From positions 5,699,371 to 5,763,370 of the forward strand of contig NC_049995.1 in assembly GCF_000003815.2 (NCBI RefSeq): DNA of 64,000 nt. Reading direction: 5' to 3'. How positions within the stretch are numbered: position 1 is the stretch's first letter; every line of letters begins with the position of its first letter. Below are positions 24,425 to 37,628 of this stretch, piece after piece. The notes under the pieces were generated by a model. That model saw only the letters and a program-made list of their open reading frames with translations, searched no databases and was not told the origin of the DNA. Origin of the DNA: Branchiostoma floridae. Its lineage: Eukaryota > Chordata > Leptocardii > Amphioxiformes > Branchiostomatidae. The position numbers were made by a program, and so were the translations under genes.

Positions 24425-24800
24425 TTTACGTCCTATCCGAGAGTACGTCCCTAACCGAGGCTAGATTCTTACCTGAATCGAATGAGGATATAACGCTAGT
24501 TCACCTTTATCCATGGGGGTAACCTATATTCGTTGCTTTAAGAAATGGGTATTTGTGGATATGAAGTTGACGTACGGTAGTTTCAAACGACAATATTTTG
24601 AACATATTACATATTGAAACCACTTAATACTGTGTTGGTATAAACAACGAATATAGGTTACCATTCGGATAAAGGTGAACTAGCGTTAAGTGTCAAGTGC
24701 CCTTCCCAAGGCCACAACATTGGTACCTTCTAGGGAATCGAACCCCGAACCTATATCTATAACAACATCTCTAACCACAAGATCAACAAACTTTGTCATA
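24425..24800 (-). mobile_element. tRNA-derived SINE copy 2, interrupted by a TA-flanked MITE
   Basis: Shares the block ACGTCCTATCCGAGAGTACG then CCCTAACCGAGGC with copy 1. After the inserted MITE it shares AAGTGCCCTTCCCAAGGCCA and the minus-strand B-box region (reverse complement of GAATCGAACCCCGAACC at about 24755). Ends are approximate and the copy is decayed. Confidence 0.65.
24493..24686. mobile_element. TA-flanked MITE (ACGCTAGTTCACCTTTATCC ends), intact
   Basis: Inverted ends ACGCTAGTTCACCTTTATCC...GGTAACCTATATTCGTTG and complement, with TA on each side (24491-24492 and 24687-24688). 194 bp. It shares termini and internal order with the split copy at 3785-4476. It sits inside the SINE at 24425-24800. 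Confidence 0.85.
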
Positions 24801-26916
24801 CTTCAATGATATTGCCGATCAACTTCCTGTCATAATGAAAACGTGTTAAACAAGACATAAGGTCACACAATGTTATACATGTATAACAGGTGATATGTGT
24901 AATGTGTTGCATTCGCACAGATACTCAACAAAGTCACAGGATAGACACTAATTAAGCATTTGTAATAAGATCAGCAAAGGGCAAAAGAATTGCCAAAACA
25001 AGTCACTTCCTTTCTTGTTCAAAGAGAAGTTGTAACTTTGTGTTTTTACGACGTGAAAATTATGACCAGGGCAAGCTTTTGTCGCAACAGGTGTGTGGTT
25101 GGCGGTGGTATTCTTGTGGTTTTGACTGAAAAAAAGGAGAAAGATCTTGAAATTGATGCACAAATATAACCCATTTTGTATTCGGAATCATGCCTTGAAC
25201 GACTACACAAATTTGTCTTCATTTTTTCTTCATCGTATGGGTTAAAATGTAAGAACAGACGATTTTTGAAACGCATGACCAAATCCAATACATTACAAAA
25301 CATAACGTTGAGTTCGTAAATCCAGCTACGTTATGCCTTACCCCCCCCCCCCCCCCCCTCAACTGGTCTACGTGAAGACCTCCGCGTCAACCGACCCCCA
25401 CCAAGACAACTTGCCATCTTTGAACTGAACTCTTGCAGCGGTAACCCCCCTTCCTTCGTACCCCCCGGACAGACAAACCCCCGGGCCACTGTCAGTCTGG
25501 TGTTCGGTGAACCATGACAGGTCACCCGGTACAGTACAACCGAACTCACGTGCTGGTAAACTATAGTACAGACAAGTCTTTTTCCTTTTGAACCATCAAA
25601 AACATGTCTTCACATATTTTGTTATAAAAACATTGGTGAACTGCAAATATTTGTCAGTCACCGACGAAAGGTGGTGGATGCTATCTGAAACGTCTGACCG
25701 TTTCCAAAACCATATCCAGTTTCTTGAGTATCTGCTATCTTGCGTAGAATCATACAGACATGTACTACGAGCAGACAACCACGGTTGCTGTCCTAATAGC
25801 TTTTTAACGACCAACAAATGAGCTTAGACAAGTCTGTCCAAACATATAAACAAAACAATAAGGATTATAAAGGTTAAAGGTCTATATATACAACATAACT
25901 GAACTTACCAACTGTTAAAACTACAAGATAAACAGAACAATTACGAAGTTTACGGTCAAGTTTTCTCACGCAACACTTTCTTTGTGACCAACAAAACGCT
26001 TTATACATGTATGGCCCTAAACATTCTAAATGGGGAGGGGCAGTTTACCTATAATCCTGTGTGGTTTCCGGTAGGGAAAGGGGGAGGGGGGTTGACGTAT
26101 GCTGACCTACTAAAAAGACAATACAGTCTTATTGAGAATGCACTATCGTTGGTGTACGTGCTCTAAAATCCTGATAGACATGTTTGGATAGTTGTGAAAG
26201 CTACCACAACATCGCAACGTGATAGTTTGCTGTTTCTTGGATTAGAGTCCAGTTATCTTTGCAGGAGTTTCTCCCGAATCCTTACAGACATTTTTACAAA
26301 CTACTTTCCCAGGCTAAATAAAAAATGTGCATCTTCTTTTCACAAATGTTACATTACAAATGATAATGACAAACAAATTGATCATATTACAAGATTAAAA
26401 GAAAGTCATGGTATTTTCTTCCTCAAATGAAAGTCTAGAGATATCTTATCATCTTCCATCGTCTTACAATGTTTGAAGAATAGTATGCACATAAAATCTT
26501 ATTGACGAAAGTTTCGACAATTCTAAGGCTAAAGCCTTATGCTAGGTTTAGTTGTTTACATTCTAAAGACGTCAGTTTCTTGTTAAGCGTTGCTTGGGTC
26601 ACTGAAAACCTTTGAGACGAGAAACAAAGGGGGGTCTAACTGGATTTAGTGCTTCTTGCCAACCAACATTTTACAGTGTTCGGGACGTGCCGGTATGACG
26701 TAACAACAGGTGTACGTGTTTTTGTCCTCATTTGAGGTTCTTCAAGGTCACAGGTTGTCTTGGAGACGTTCTATTGTCTTCTTGTGGCCCGGATATTGTC
26801 TTGGAGAAACTTCGTGTGGGGTGCTGAGAAGATTGCCGTGAGGCCTGTCGAAGTGACATGCACCCTGCAATACCTCATACCTCCACCTCTGTCAGTGGGT
26901 CTAGAAGTCATAGCCG
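24801..26916. other. Intergenic stretch up to an assembly gap
   Basis: No recognised gene. A poly-C run of about 18 bases lies near 25341. The remaining open frames are short and featureless. Confidence 0.4.
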
Positions 26917-27016
26917 NNNNNNNNNNNNNNNNNNNNNNNNNNNNNNNNNNNNNNNNNNNNNNNNNNNNNNNNNNNNNNNNNNNNNNNNNNNNNNNNNNNN
27001 NNNNNNNNNNNNNNNN
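26917..27016. other. Assembly gap (100 N)
   Basis: Exactly 100 Ns, bordered on the right by a GGAA array that probably caused it. Confidence 0.99.
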
Positions 27017-27122
27017 CGGGTATGAGGGATGGAAGGTAGGAAGCAAGAATGTTAGGAAGGATGGATGGAAGGAAGGAAGGATGGAAGGAAGGAAGGAAGG
27101 AAGGAAGGAAGGAAGGAAGGAA
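27017..27122. repeat. (GGAA)n microsatellite
   Basis: GGATGGAAGG-type units becoming a pure GGAA run ending at about 27121. Its left limit is hidden by the gap. Confidence 0.95.
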
Positions 27123-30100
27123 TACTGAGACCAAAGTAAAACCCGATGATGGCAAAGTTCTGATAACCCATTTCCCTACTACCTAGTCCCTCGACACTGC
27201 TTAACGTAAAATCTCTGTAAACCGACTTAAGGCCGTCATCACCATGGTTACGGCTCCCTTAAGTCTCACAATCCTTCTGAGACCCCCTTAAGTCACCGAT
27301 ACCCCCACGAGATAGACTTATATCATATCTAGTCAACAATTGTGTAATTCTATATAATCCCATTGTTTCAAAACTTCAATTCTTCTCGATTCTATCTTTT
27401 CCCCTGATCTTTTTCTCACACTTATGCTAGAGTTAAAATGGGTAATTGATTAGAAAATTGCTGACCAAAATTGTCCCTCCTTGTTGTATAATTGCTTTGT
27501 GTGATGAGTTCGGGTATTCCCTCAAGACAGCGAAGACTTTGCTATCCACACACAGGGTCTCTGTTGTCTGGCTAGGATGCCTGTATTTGGGTATGTAGGC
27601 TGGTTGGTGATTCTGCTAAGTCATCACAGACGCCAATGTTTGCTAACACCGAAATCTTGTGATTTTGTCAACGAAAACGCCAAATAAACTGAATAAACTT
27701 GCGTCATACCAACAAAATCATATTGTTTAAGTTGTTGACAAGACTGGATTCTTTAAATGGAGAAAGTATAAGGAAATGTTCATTTTTTTCCGTTAGAAAT
27801 TTTTGAGTCAGTTTTAGCGTGTTCATTTATGTTATTTGCAAGGACGACGCCCATGCTTAGCTAGTGCATGATTTGTTTATACTTAACAGACGACATTTGT
27901 TCTTTAGTTTACTATGTATATTGAGATCTTGACATGGTTTTCATAGGTAATTATTGCCCGCAGTCCTTGAAGACAAGTTTAAGTAGACTTCTAGACTAGT
28001 CTTCTTTCATTCTTGTCTGCACGTAAAACACATTTAAACTTTTGAAAATGAAGAGGCAAAAATGGGTTCGCTGACATCATATTTTCACATTCACATTGAT
28101 GTAACATTTGCACACATGAAATCTTACACACAGTTGCTGTTGTGAAGGTAGTCAATCCTAAGACAGTTTGACTCTTAAAGATGGAGTACCGTTAGTTTAT
28201 TGTGTTTCTCCAGGCCTTGAGATGTTCAACTAAAGGAAGTTGTTATGAACACAACACCTCTCCAAGGACACAGTGTGTGTGGCAACTTGCCTCACTTAAA
28301 ACAGTACAAATATGTGACTCATAGCATACGAGGTTATGATACCCCCCTCCCCAACTCCGTGAGTTTGAGTGTTATTGTTGCGTCAAAAGGTATCAGTGTC
28401 CTTTGTCTGCAAACGATGTTTACTTCGAGATTTCTCGTAGCTTTGGCAAGATTTGGATATTTGCTTACTGGGCCTAATGTTTAGCTGTTGATTGTGGCAT
28501 GCTTGGTAGTCTTGTGATGGGTAGGAGTCTTTCTCGATTTTTCAAAAGCATTTGCATGGCCATAATTGTTCATACAGAAAACAGGCAACAGAACTTCAAG
28601 AGTTTAATCTCATTGTACGCTTTACTAGATTGCCACGTAAGAAAGAAAACATGTAACCCAAGAAGATGTTCTAAAATTCTTAGATGTTCTTAGGAGAGAC
28701 TTGTCTGTAATTTTTCTCTGGTTGATTTTTTTGAGAGAGTGAGTGAGTGTGATTTTTTTTGACGCCGTCCAAAACAATGCGAAGGGATTTCTTTTCTGAC
28801 AAGAGATCGAGATCAGTCTGTTAACACCGCGTCTAAATACAATAACGTCGGCGGCACTATTGTCACAACAGGCCGCCGACAGCCCCTCAAATTTCCCCAA
28901 GCCGGTTTCCCTTACCTCCTCCGGTGTCCAGTTTCTCGCCTCCCTTTCTAAACAAACGTCAAACACTCTCCCATCGCGAGGCTCTTAATTGCGGCTTAAT
29001 TTTCTGCGGTGTGGCGAAACCCAAACGAAGTAAATATTGAATTAAAACCCCGCTGTCCGTCTGTGTACAGTTTGTCACTGTCAAATATGCTGTTTTACCA
29101 ACAAAACGACCTACGAAAAGTTTTGCCACCCGTCGATTTTGACACACGACTATTCAGTCTTCCAACTGAAACAGTCCACAGTGTCCGAGCATTCAAGGCC
29201 TGTCAGTGTCCTATTTGAAATGGTAAATAATGCTCGTATTTACACAAAACTTGGCGATAGATGTGGTGTTTTCAAACTAAACGTGATTGTCAACTTGAAA
29301 GGGTCAGTGAATACTGTATATGAGTTTAAGTTCGCGGTGATTTAGGAAGAAAATTGAGTGGCTTTGAGTTCGCGGTAGCGCTATGGTCACCTGTACAGCA
29401 AAGGAAACCTTGCGCTAGCAACTCGGCAAACAGACAGAACTGTTGCCTCCATCACACCATAACACTGTACAATATAGTACGCACATGTAGCGCTTAGACA
29501 AGGTTGACAGAAAACAGAACAAAAACTTTTGAGGTGGTCTTTAGTTCATGGCAAAGCGGTCACCGCGAAAACCATAAAATCACAGCGAACTAAAATTAGA
29601 GTACCGTCTAGTTTGTATATAGGATCCGGCATTTTTTTCTGATCATAATGTGTATCAAAGATTGTTTTTTTTTAACCTTAGTTATTGTTTCTTGCTTCGA
29701 GTTGAGACGTACTGTAATTTGTTGTTTCTTCGATGCGAACGTTACGACATACCGATAACGTGGTCTTACCGCTTCGCAGCAACGACCATCCCCCGGTTAC
29801 GGACCCCCCTGGGCAGGGTTATTATAGCCACACAACGGCGTTTTAAACGGCGAGTTTAGCTTGCCCAGGCTTTGCCGGCTTGGGGATCGATGCCTGTGGG
29901 GAACCTGATGGTATTGTGAAGAGATATCCGCGGATTAAGTCGTGTTTAGAGGGATTAGGACGAGGCGCTATCCCGCACGAATCGGGTGAGAACGCCCCAC
30001 CCACCCGCTGAAGTATCGTAGTCAGGAGAGACGTCTTTTCACGGGCGGGCACGCGCGAATACAGACTTTCCAAAACTCTCTACCAGACTCCCACCTGGCC

Positions 30101-32359
30101 GAATAGAGGGCTTTGGCAAAGTTGGGAATAAATGAGAGTTTATTTGCAAAATCATGCCTGAAGGCTTATTGCACGTACAATAATGAAAGCCTAGTAGGAA
30201 TTAATTGGCCTAGGACAGGAATTTTGCCCGACCTGGCCTTACGTCGCAAACTGTTCACCTGTCTCCTGGGCCATCTAACTCCTCTGGCGTGTTTTCTGTA
30301 AGCTTATTTGGCCAATATCTCAATGACTGTTTTTCCAGCGACCTGTGTAGCCTGGTAGAGGCTAGCTAGCCAAGCAGAGGCTAGGCTTTGGTTGTTTTGG
30401 CGTCTTTTTTTTTTTGTCATATTCTATTTTGTACACCAACTAAGAAGATAATTTGACCAAACAGAAAACTTGACAAAGTCGCCTAACAAGACATAAGATA
30501 AAAGCTGGAGTTTAACCTTTAATTGGAAAGTGTCCAGATATATTGGATGACAGATACTGCTTGTAAAACTCAATGTCTATCTTCAGATTTCTGTTAATAG
30601 AGGCCGAAAAAACGTTTTTGAAAAGAGCCCCCCCCCCCCGTTTTCAATGTCCAGAGATGTGACGGACGGTCAGAAATGCCAGACAGTAAAGAAACAACAA
30701 GAACACTGCGTCCCAACTTTAGAAATAGTGTAAAATGAAAAAACCTAGCACCTGAGTGGAGATGATATTGAAATATTAACGATATGGTCACTTATTTCTA
30801 AAAAAGACGGGCTCTAAGACAACCCTTCTCGACTGTTCATCCTCTTACACGCTAACCCGACCACTTTACCCATGATAACCGTTCTAATTGTTACTTTCTA
30901 AGAGCGACTTTCCGGTGTGACAATTGACGAATGCGTTCGCGGGTCAAGAAATCCGCTTTGGACGGTTGACCGGTCGTTTTTTGTTTGCCACATCTTAAGG
31001 TTTAAAGACCCTTAAGTGCTGTAGCAATGTCTTATCGTGACAGCACGACAGGTAAAACGACAACAGGTAAAAAATGGAACACACGAACAAGAGATAAAGA
31101 AAGTACCTCCCTTTGGACTTAGTTCAACTCAAGATTTTCCGTTCTGATTTTTTACTGTTTGCTTTTTTGCCCTGCTATCAGTAACAGTTAGGGAAACAGT
31201 TGAGCAATCGTCGGTCGTTTTGCGTCACCTTTCGTTGACCGAGGCGGGGGTATAGCGGTGGTTTGGGGACTGAACTTTGGAATGTCTGTGACACCGGGGC
31301 AGGTGTTTGTTTTGTGGCTTGTTCGACTCTGTATTGTACCATTTGACACGTCAAAGAACCCGTCTGGCTTAGCGCTGTCAGGGTAAGAAAGCTGTAGGTA
31401 AACCTATTTGGTAGTTTTCACCGCTTTTCTCCCAGGTTTCATGCGAGGGGAGTAAGTGCTTTTCAAACAGAGGGAAAATATCACGTTTATATGGCCCCAC
31501 GTCGTGTAGCCATCCACATACTTAAACATGGACGCCAAACATGGTTAACTGCAAGGCACGCTCTTCAGAATCAGAGTGAAGAAATGTGGGGACTAACTCA
31601 GCTGAAATAGCTAGGTTGTGTTTGTAGCTGTGTAGGGATGAAAACTTCCACCTGGGAGCCTGTTTACTCGAAGATTAGCGGAACCAAACTTCTCAACACT
31701 CTGCGCCGACAAACTCGCATTCATTTAGCACAAACTGGGCAACTTTTTGTCGACTTTGCAGTGCCACTGTTTGAAAAGGCTAAATACTTGGAATAATTGC
31801 CACCAATTTCTTAGCCATACTCACGGATCGGATTGAAAATATGCCTCCATGTGTTCTTTTCTATTCTTAGCTCTTGGCTATAATTTACAGTCATTTTGTT
31901 AGTTTTACTCTTCACCGAGTTTTTTGTGTTTTCGTGTTCTACTTAACGATTTTCTTTTATGTCTAGATGTTTGCGATATCGCAACCGTTCTTTATACAGC
32001 GCCCCTCATTGATATACCGTTGTTTTATTAAAACGTTCAAGTGAATGTCCAATCCATGTACACTTAGTCATTTGACTTGCCGACTTAAATCAAAATAGCT
32101 AATATGGCTGCTATATAGCTAATATGCCTCTATTTGGACACAGAAAGTCATCAATCTATATGAATAATACCTTAATAACATATATCATGTACATTAAGAT
32201 CAACAAATGTAAAATAGTCTATCATTCTAGGGTACGTTTGCTCGCATTTTACAACAGTCTGTATACCATAACGTCGTAAGTTTCTTTGTTTACAAGATGC
32301 AAGAATATGTCTCTACTTCTCAATGTTGATCATGACATTTGTGAACACAATAAACCATA
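27123..32359. other. Intergenic stretch; GC-rich blocks of unknown role
   Basis: No exon accepted. Two blocks differ from the background. Near 28850-29020 the sequence is CpG-rich with paired TTAATT sites and a Runx-like TGCGGTGTGG. Near 29750-30260 it is GC-rich with several CpGs. Near 30350 a CCTGGTAGAGGCTAG fragment matches the ends of the MITE at 42304. A poly-C run lies near 30630. Confidence 0.3.
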
Positions 32360-32363
32360 TCTG

Positions 32364-32396
<33 letters not shown>

Positions 32397-32423
32397 GTCT
32401 CTCTCTGTCTCTCTCTCTCTTTC
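32360..32423. repeat. (CT)n/(CTGT)n microsatellite
   Basis: CTCTGTCTCT-type repeats. Confidence 0.9.
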
Positions 32424-32959
32424 TCGCCCTCTATCTTTATTTCAATCTTTCTCACTGTACATAATGTTATTGGTCACCTGCCCTCGTCATATTTATTTTG
32501 CATTTATCATTCTGAAGTTGTGATATTTTTATTTCTCTAGGCCTTATTAGGGCTTTATTTCAACCATGCCCCCCTCCCCAGTGCAGAATTAGAGTAATAC
32601 ATGAGTAAACGAATGTATATATATATACGTACTATCTTGCTCGCTAGTTCCATTATAAGATGGGACAGGTCAAAATGTCAAAGTACTTCATATTTCACAT
32701 AAAAATTTTGCACGTGTGTAGAGCATGTTATTAGGATCACAAAACAGTTTGAATTATCACTATAGCGCAATCAATCTTTAAGTTATGATTAAAGATATCA
32801 TTTTCCTAGTTTTGGAGACAAAACGTGTATTTTGATTCGATTCCTTTTTTGCCCATTGTTGTTCAGGTGTCAGAAATTTTGAAGACCCTACAGTTAACTC
32901 TATTCATTACCTGCATGTATGCAGGTATGGTTTTGATGCTGGTGGGAACTTTTCGGTAG

Positions 32960-33550
32960 CCGGGGATGTAGGGCGCTGTATCTCGTGAACGGATGGTGCG
33001 AGCACGACGATTTTTGGTACGTGGGTTGGGGGTGGTAGCCTAACACTCAGGTTTGATTTTGGGCCTCCTGGCGTTTGAACTTGACATTGCAGGTGGCCTT
33101 TTTGGTGTTTTTGGGGCACTTTTGGCGCTATGTGTCCGGAACGATACGCGCGATTGCGACGATTTTTGGTGCATGGGTGGGGGGTTGTTGCCTGTTGCCT
33201 AGGATTGACTTTGGGCCTTGTCGCGTTTGAACTTGACCCGGCAGGTCGAATTTTGTGTCCGGGAGGGGTGTTTCCGGAGTTATATCTTCTGAACGGCTGG
33301 TGCTGGCGCAATGATATTTGGCACATGTGTCGGCGGTGGCTGAATAATGCTCAATTTTGATTTTGGCGCCCTTGGTGCTTGAACTTGACATTTTAGGTTA
33401 CCTTTTGTGCGGGCACGGGGCGTGCGCTGTATCTCCGGAACGCAAGGTGCCATTGTGTTGCCATTTGGTACGTGAGTTGTTTGTGGTGTCCTGGTGGTCA
33501 GGTTTGATTTTGGGCCTCCTAGTGCTTGAACTTGATACTGTATAGGTTGA
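32960..33550. repeat. Four-unit satellite, ~146-152-bp period
   Basis: GAACTTGA, preceded by TTTGGGCCTCCTGGCGTTT-like sequence, recurs at 33077, 33229, 33381 and 33527 (spacings 152, 152, 146). Each unit also has a 'gtatctcgtgaacgg...cgacgatttttggtacgtgggt'-like half. Units are diverged from one another by perhaps 20-30%. GC content is higher than in the flanks. Confidence 0.85.
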
Positions 33551-35254
33551 CCCTGTTTTAGTGTGGTTGGGGCATCCTCCCAATATCTGCTTGGTTTTAA
33601 AAACAGATTATGGTTGGGTGTAGAACCATCATCTGGCCTGGGCTACCTTCAATGTATCAGGTTACTTAGTGGCACTGACAGTTTGCCGGATGACGGGAGT
33701 GTGCCAGATTATATATCTGTTGGTCAGGTATAATTGGAGTTTGCTTATTACTCTTTGTGGTGTTTCTAGAGCTGTATAGTACTGAGTTTTAAGTTCCGGT
33801 ACAAGTTCCTTTACCCTGTTGGCAATCATGGTTGAACTTGAACTTAAACAGAAGAAGATGCAATTTTCTAATGTGGAGGAGAACTGTATAGAGTGTGGGC
33901 ATAAGAGAAAGGTATGTGTATGATTTGTCCTGTGTTTCTTTTTGTTTCTTTGGTAATGCCATTTCCATACTGTATACAGGTAATTTGTTGTTTTGGGCTA
34001 GTCATATTCGCTTGGTTTTTGGGCCTGCTTAATCTATGGTACAGGCAGGGTTAAGTGGTGGAGGCTTAGCTTTGTTCTGTTTTAAATTCAGTATCGTTTG
34101 TTGCATTTTGTCGCGGCAAATATATGATGAAATTCCCCTTCTAAGCAACTGCTCATTGGTTTGCGGGGATGTTTGCTGGGTGTTTGCTTTGACTACAACA
34201 GCTTCTGAACTTTTCAAAGCTTCCATTGCCAGCAGCTTGCCATCTATAAATGGGATTGACAAGGACATTTTTCATAGTAAATTATGCTGTTAAATTTGGC
34301 TTAGATACTACAGGAGATTTAGGTTTGGGTTGGATGGATTGAATGAAAATATCATACCACCCTGAGGACTAACTGTTGCTGCTGCATGGGGGCTACCACT
34401 ATTCATGTTGTCTAATGTCTATGGAACTACAGATAAAAGTATCATTGGTCAAATTATGCGAGTAACATTCCGATGTCAAGTGAATAACACCCCAGAAATA
34501 AATCTTTAATGAATATCATTGGAAGAACACAAACCAAGGAGACTTAGCAGCTGCATTAGGTCAGTACATTGAAATAGGAAGATATTAGTATATCATGTGA
34601 CAGAGTAACTACATGTGCATGGGCCATCTGAGACAAAAAAAGGTAGCGTCTCAACAACTTCAAAGTACTGTGGTTGGTTACATACTTAAGAAATCCAAAA
34701 TAAGTAATGTTCATCCCTGTCCAAACTTACAAATTCAGAAAATGGAATTTCAGAGTCAGACTTTTGCATGGTGCACAACCAACACAGTAAAAAGCTCATT
34801 TTTCCAACCACGTACCACAGACAAAAAGGCAAAAATACACAATAGGTCTACAGAAACCCAATACATTTCATGCAGGCCTGAGGTCTACGAACTCTTGTTA
34901 ATAAAGAATTGTTGTAAATATCATCTTGGGAATTTATTTTAGCCATCAGAAGTAATTTATTGTTCCTATGGGTGGCAGTGTGGGTATGCAATTTTCAGTC
35001 AAGGACGTCATGGGTTAAAAACGGTGTAATTCTGTCGAGTTTTTCTGTTTCTTGGAACATCAGCAGTGCGCGGTTGTGTTACCAGTGAACGGTACATATG
35101 AGGGGAATTCGCCAGGTATTTTAATCACACGTCAAATGTGGTGTGAGTTTGTGTATTCTTACAGCTAAACACTCGTCAAAACTTGGACAAGAGTGAAAGT
35201 TTGCCCGCTCTGGTTGCCCCTAGAGTCTGCTAGTAATATCTGGGGGTATTCAGA
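33551..35254. other. Intergenic stretch with one exon-like short frame
   Basis: No gene recognised. A 28-codon frame from ATG at 33828, ending at a good splice donor (AAAG then GTATGTGT at 33912), is the only exon-like feature; see the findings. The rest holds nothing I can name. Confidence 0.3.
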
Positions 35255-35255
35255 T

Positions 35256-35345
35256 CAGTAGTGTTAGTGTTTGTGTGTGGGTGCGCGCGTGCGTGCGTGT
35301 GTATTATGTATGTATGGCTGTATATGTGTGTATGTTTGTGTACGC
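35256..35345. repeat. (TG)n/(GC)-rich purine-pyrimidine tract
   Basis: Imperfect TG/CG alternation, a minor microsatellite. Confidence 0.8.
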
Positions 35346-35916
35346 GCTACTTTGAAGTCACTCTATATTTTGTCATCTACTTTCTTTCAAAGGTCTTTAT
35401 TTCGTTGTCGTACAAGTAATGTTTCTGTCTATGTGTGGCCTTGGGGAGGGGGGTGGTAAGGGAGGGGGTCGTCCTTTTCCACCTGGTCACTGGAACTATT
35501 TTAATCCTCGCGGCGGAATTCTGCCCCATGACTCCTGTATCCCGGCGCGTCACAATGATGGAAGGCCTGCCAAAATGCGAAGAGCTGAACAAGTTTTTAC
35601 ACCTGTCTAGTTGTCAATTTGTCTATCAGTCAGCAAACACCAGAAGTGGCCCTGCCCAGCCTTATTTGAACATGTCAAAAAATCTTTCCATAAATAGATC
35701 CGACACCTCTAATGAGAAGTCCTTATAACCCGATTTTTTACGTATGACATCTGTCCAAAAGTTCAAACTACGGTCAGATATATGACAACTAGACAACTTG
35801 TTTTTCGTGAGTAATTGTGGTGATATACGTTCTTGAAGAATGTTAATTAATGGTGTAATATGGTCCAAACTTAATCCTAGCCGACGGCGAAATCGTTCCG
35901 TCACTGAGAGGAGCTG

Positions 35917-36232
35917 TGACGTCACGATCAGACGACATTCTCAGTGAAATAGATTCACATAGAAAACGGTATTCTAACTCGGGAAAATACTTGCCTTGCT
36001 TTGCTGACATTTTTTGAATGAGCACTGAACAACGTCTGACTGTGATTTGTAGGAAATCTAGTTTGTTTAAGCTATGACATCATAATCAGACGACATTCTC
36101 AGTGAAATAGATTCACGGGAAACGCGGGAAAATCCTTGCCTCGTTTCGCAGACATTTCTTTGAATGAGCACCGAACAACTTCTAGCTGCTTTCCGACAGA
36201 CATGTTGTAAGAAATCTACTTTGTAGGGAAAA
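35917..36232. repeat. Two-copy tandem duplication, ~158-bp unit
   Basis: The segment TGACGTCACGATCAGACGAC followed by ATTCTCAGTGAAATAGATTC starts at 35917 and recurs at 36075 as TGACATCATAATCAGACGAC. Further shared blocks (TTGAATGAGCACTGAACAAC) confirm a head-to-tail pair. A related TGACGTCATGATCAGACGAC occurs alone near 43081. Confidence 0.85.
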
Positions 36233-37366
36233 ATTACGAAATATGGTGCCATTTTTGGTGCCGAAACTTTGCCCTAGCGGTGACGACAATGCCGTGGACC
36301 TTTGATCGTTCTTGACATCTGCGGCCGGATGACCTGCGACGTTACGTCAATAGCGTCACCAAACATGACATGTACGACGTACTTCACGCCCAATTTAGTC
36401 GCTCTGAAGTTTAACAAGGGCGATAGAAATGACATAGTCGACGGTTAAACATTTCATACAATGGGTACGCCATTTTCAAGTCCTCCTTTCGACAGCTCGA
36501 ACGTGACCACTTCTGACTCAACTATGGCTACATCATTGTAAACCCCATTCTCAAACTCACAATTATGGCGCCTTTACGGTGTTTGGTATTTACAGTGAAA
36601 TCAAGTTCAAATTCAAAATCATCTTGCTGGTCACGCCTGAATGTTTACAATGACTAATAAGCTTTCATGAGAAGCAGGAAACGTTCACCATTTATGATAT
36701 CGTAATGCCAGATAATATTACACAATAAAGCCTTATCAACATAGAGTATAAAAGATAATCATGAAGGTATGTAAAGGTAGCCCATAGCCTTTTTGAGGCC
36801 AACGGGGTACACTATTAGAAGGTGGAGCCCTTCCCTCTCCTTCCACTGCCTTTTACCTCCCCAACCGATGTCAGGTACCAATTTTACACCTGGGTGGAGT
36901 GAGGAAAGTCGTGGTGCGTGCTTCTCCTCAAAACCCAACGTCTTGTTAGAAATGCCGAGAATCAAACATGTCATCACTTCTCAATTTTCAGTCCTCTACC
37001 ATAGCCACTCAGCCATCCGACGCCACACAAGTTATAAGTATGATATCATGATAGTGAAATCAAATCATCTTTCTATCTAAAGTTGAGAAGCAAAGTTGTC
37101 TTATATAAAAGTCCAGGAAGGTGACCTTTTGCCCTCATGTAACCCTAGCCGCAAGGCATGACCAGTGGTTCGATAATTATTGCCCCATAATCATAAGCCA
37201 TAAATTACAACATGAAAAGCGAATGTGCAACTAATCTTGGCAGCAGGTGTGTCTGAAGACGGAAGGTGTAAGAAAAAGGTGAGAACTAATAATAGGGGAT
37301 GATTCGGAATTGAGTATCATGGTAGTGGGGGGTCCTTCCCCCGTTACGAATTAAGTACTATTGGCT
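36233..37366. other. Intergenic stretch, nothing recognised
   Basis: No coding, RNA or repeat structure supported. Confidence 0.4.
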
Positions 37367-37628
37367 ATTGTGTGTCTGTGTGCCTGTATGTGCGTGCGTG
37401 CCCGTGTGCGTTTGTTTGTGTAAATTGTATGTGCTTTTTTGGATATGTGTGTTTGTGTGTGCATGTGTATGTGCGCGCGTGTGTGTCTGTGTGCATATGT
37501 GCCTGTGTGTGTGTGTGTGTGTGTGTGTGTCTGTGTGTGTGTGTGTGTGTGAGTGTGTGAGTGTGTGTGTCTTTCTGTCTGTGTATGTGTCGGTGTATCA
37601 GTGTCTGTGTGTGTGTATCTCTCACTCT
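37367..37628. repeat. (GT)n microsatellite
   Basis: A long imperfect TG/TGTGTC array. The Cys/Val- and His/Thr-rich frames across it are artefacts. Confidence 0.95.
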
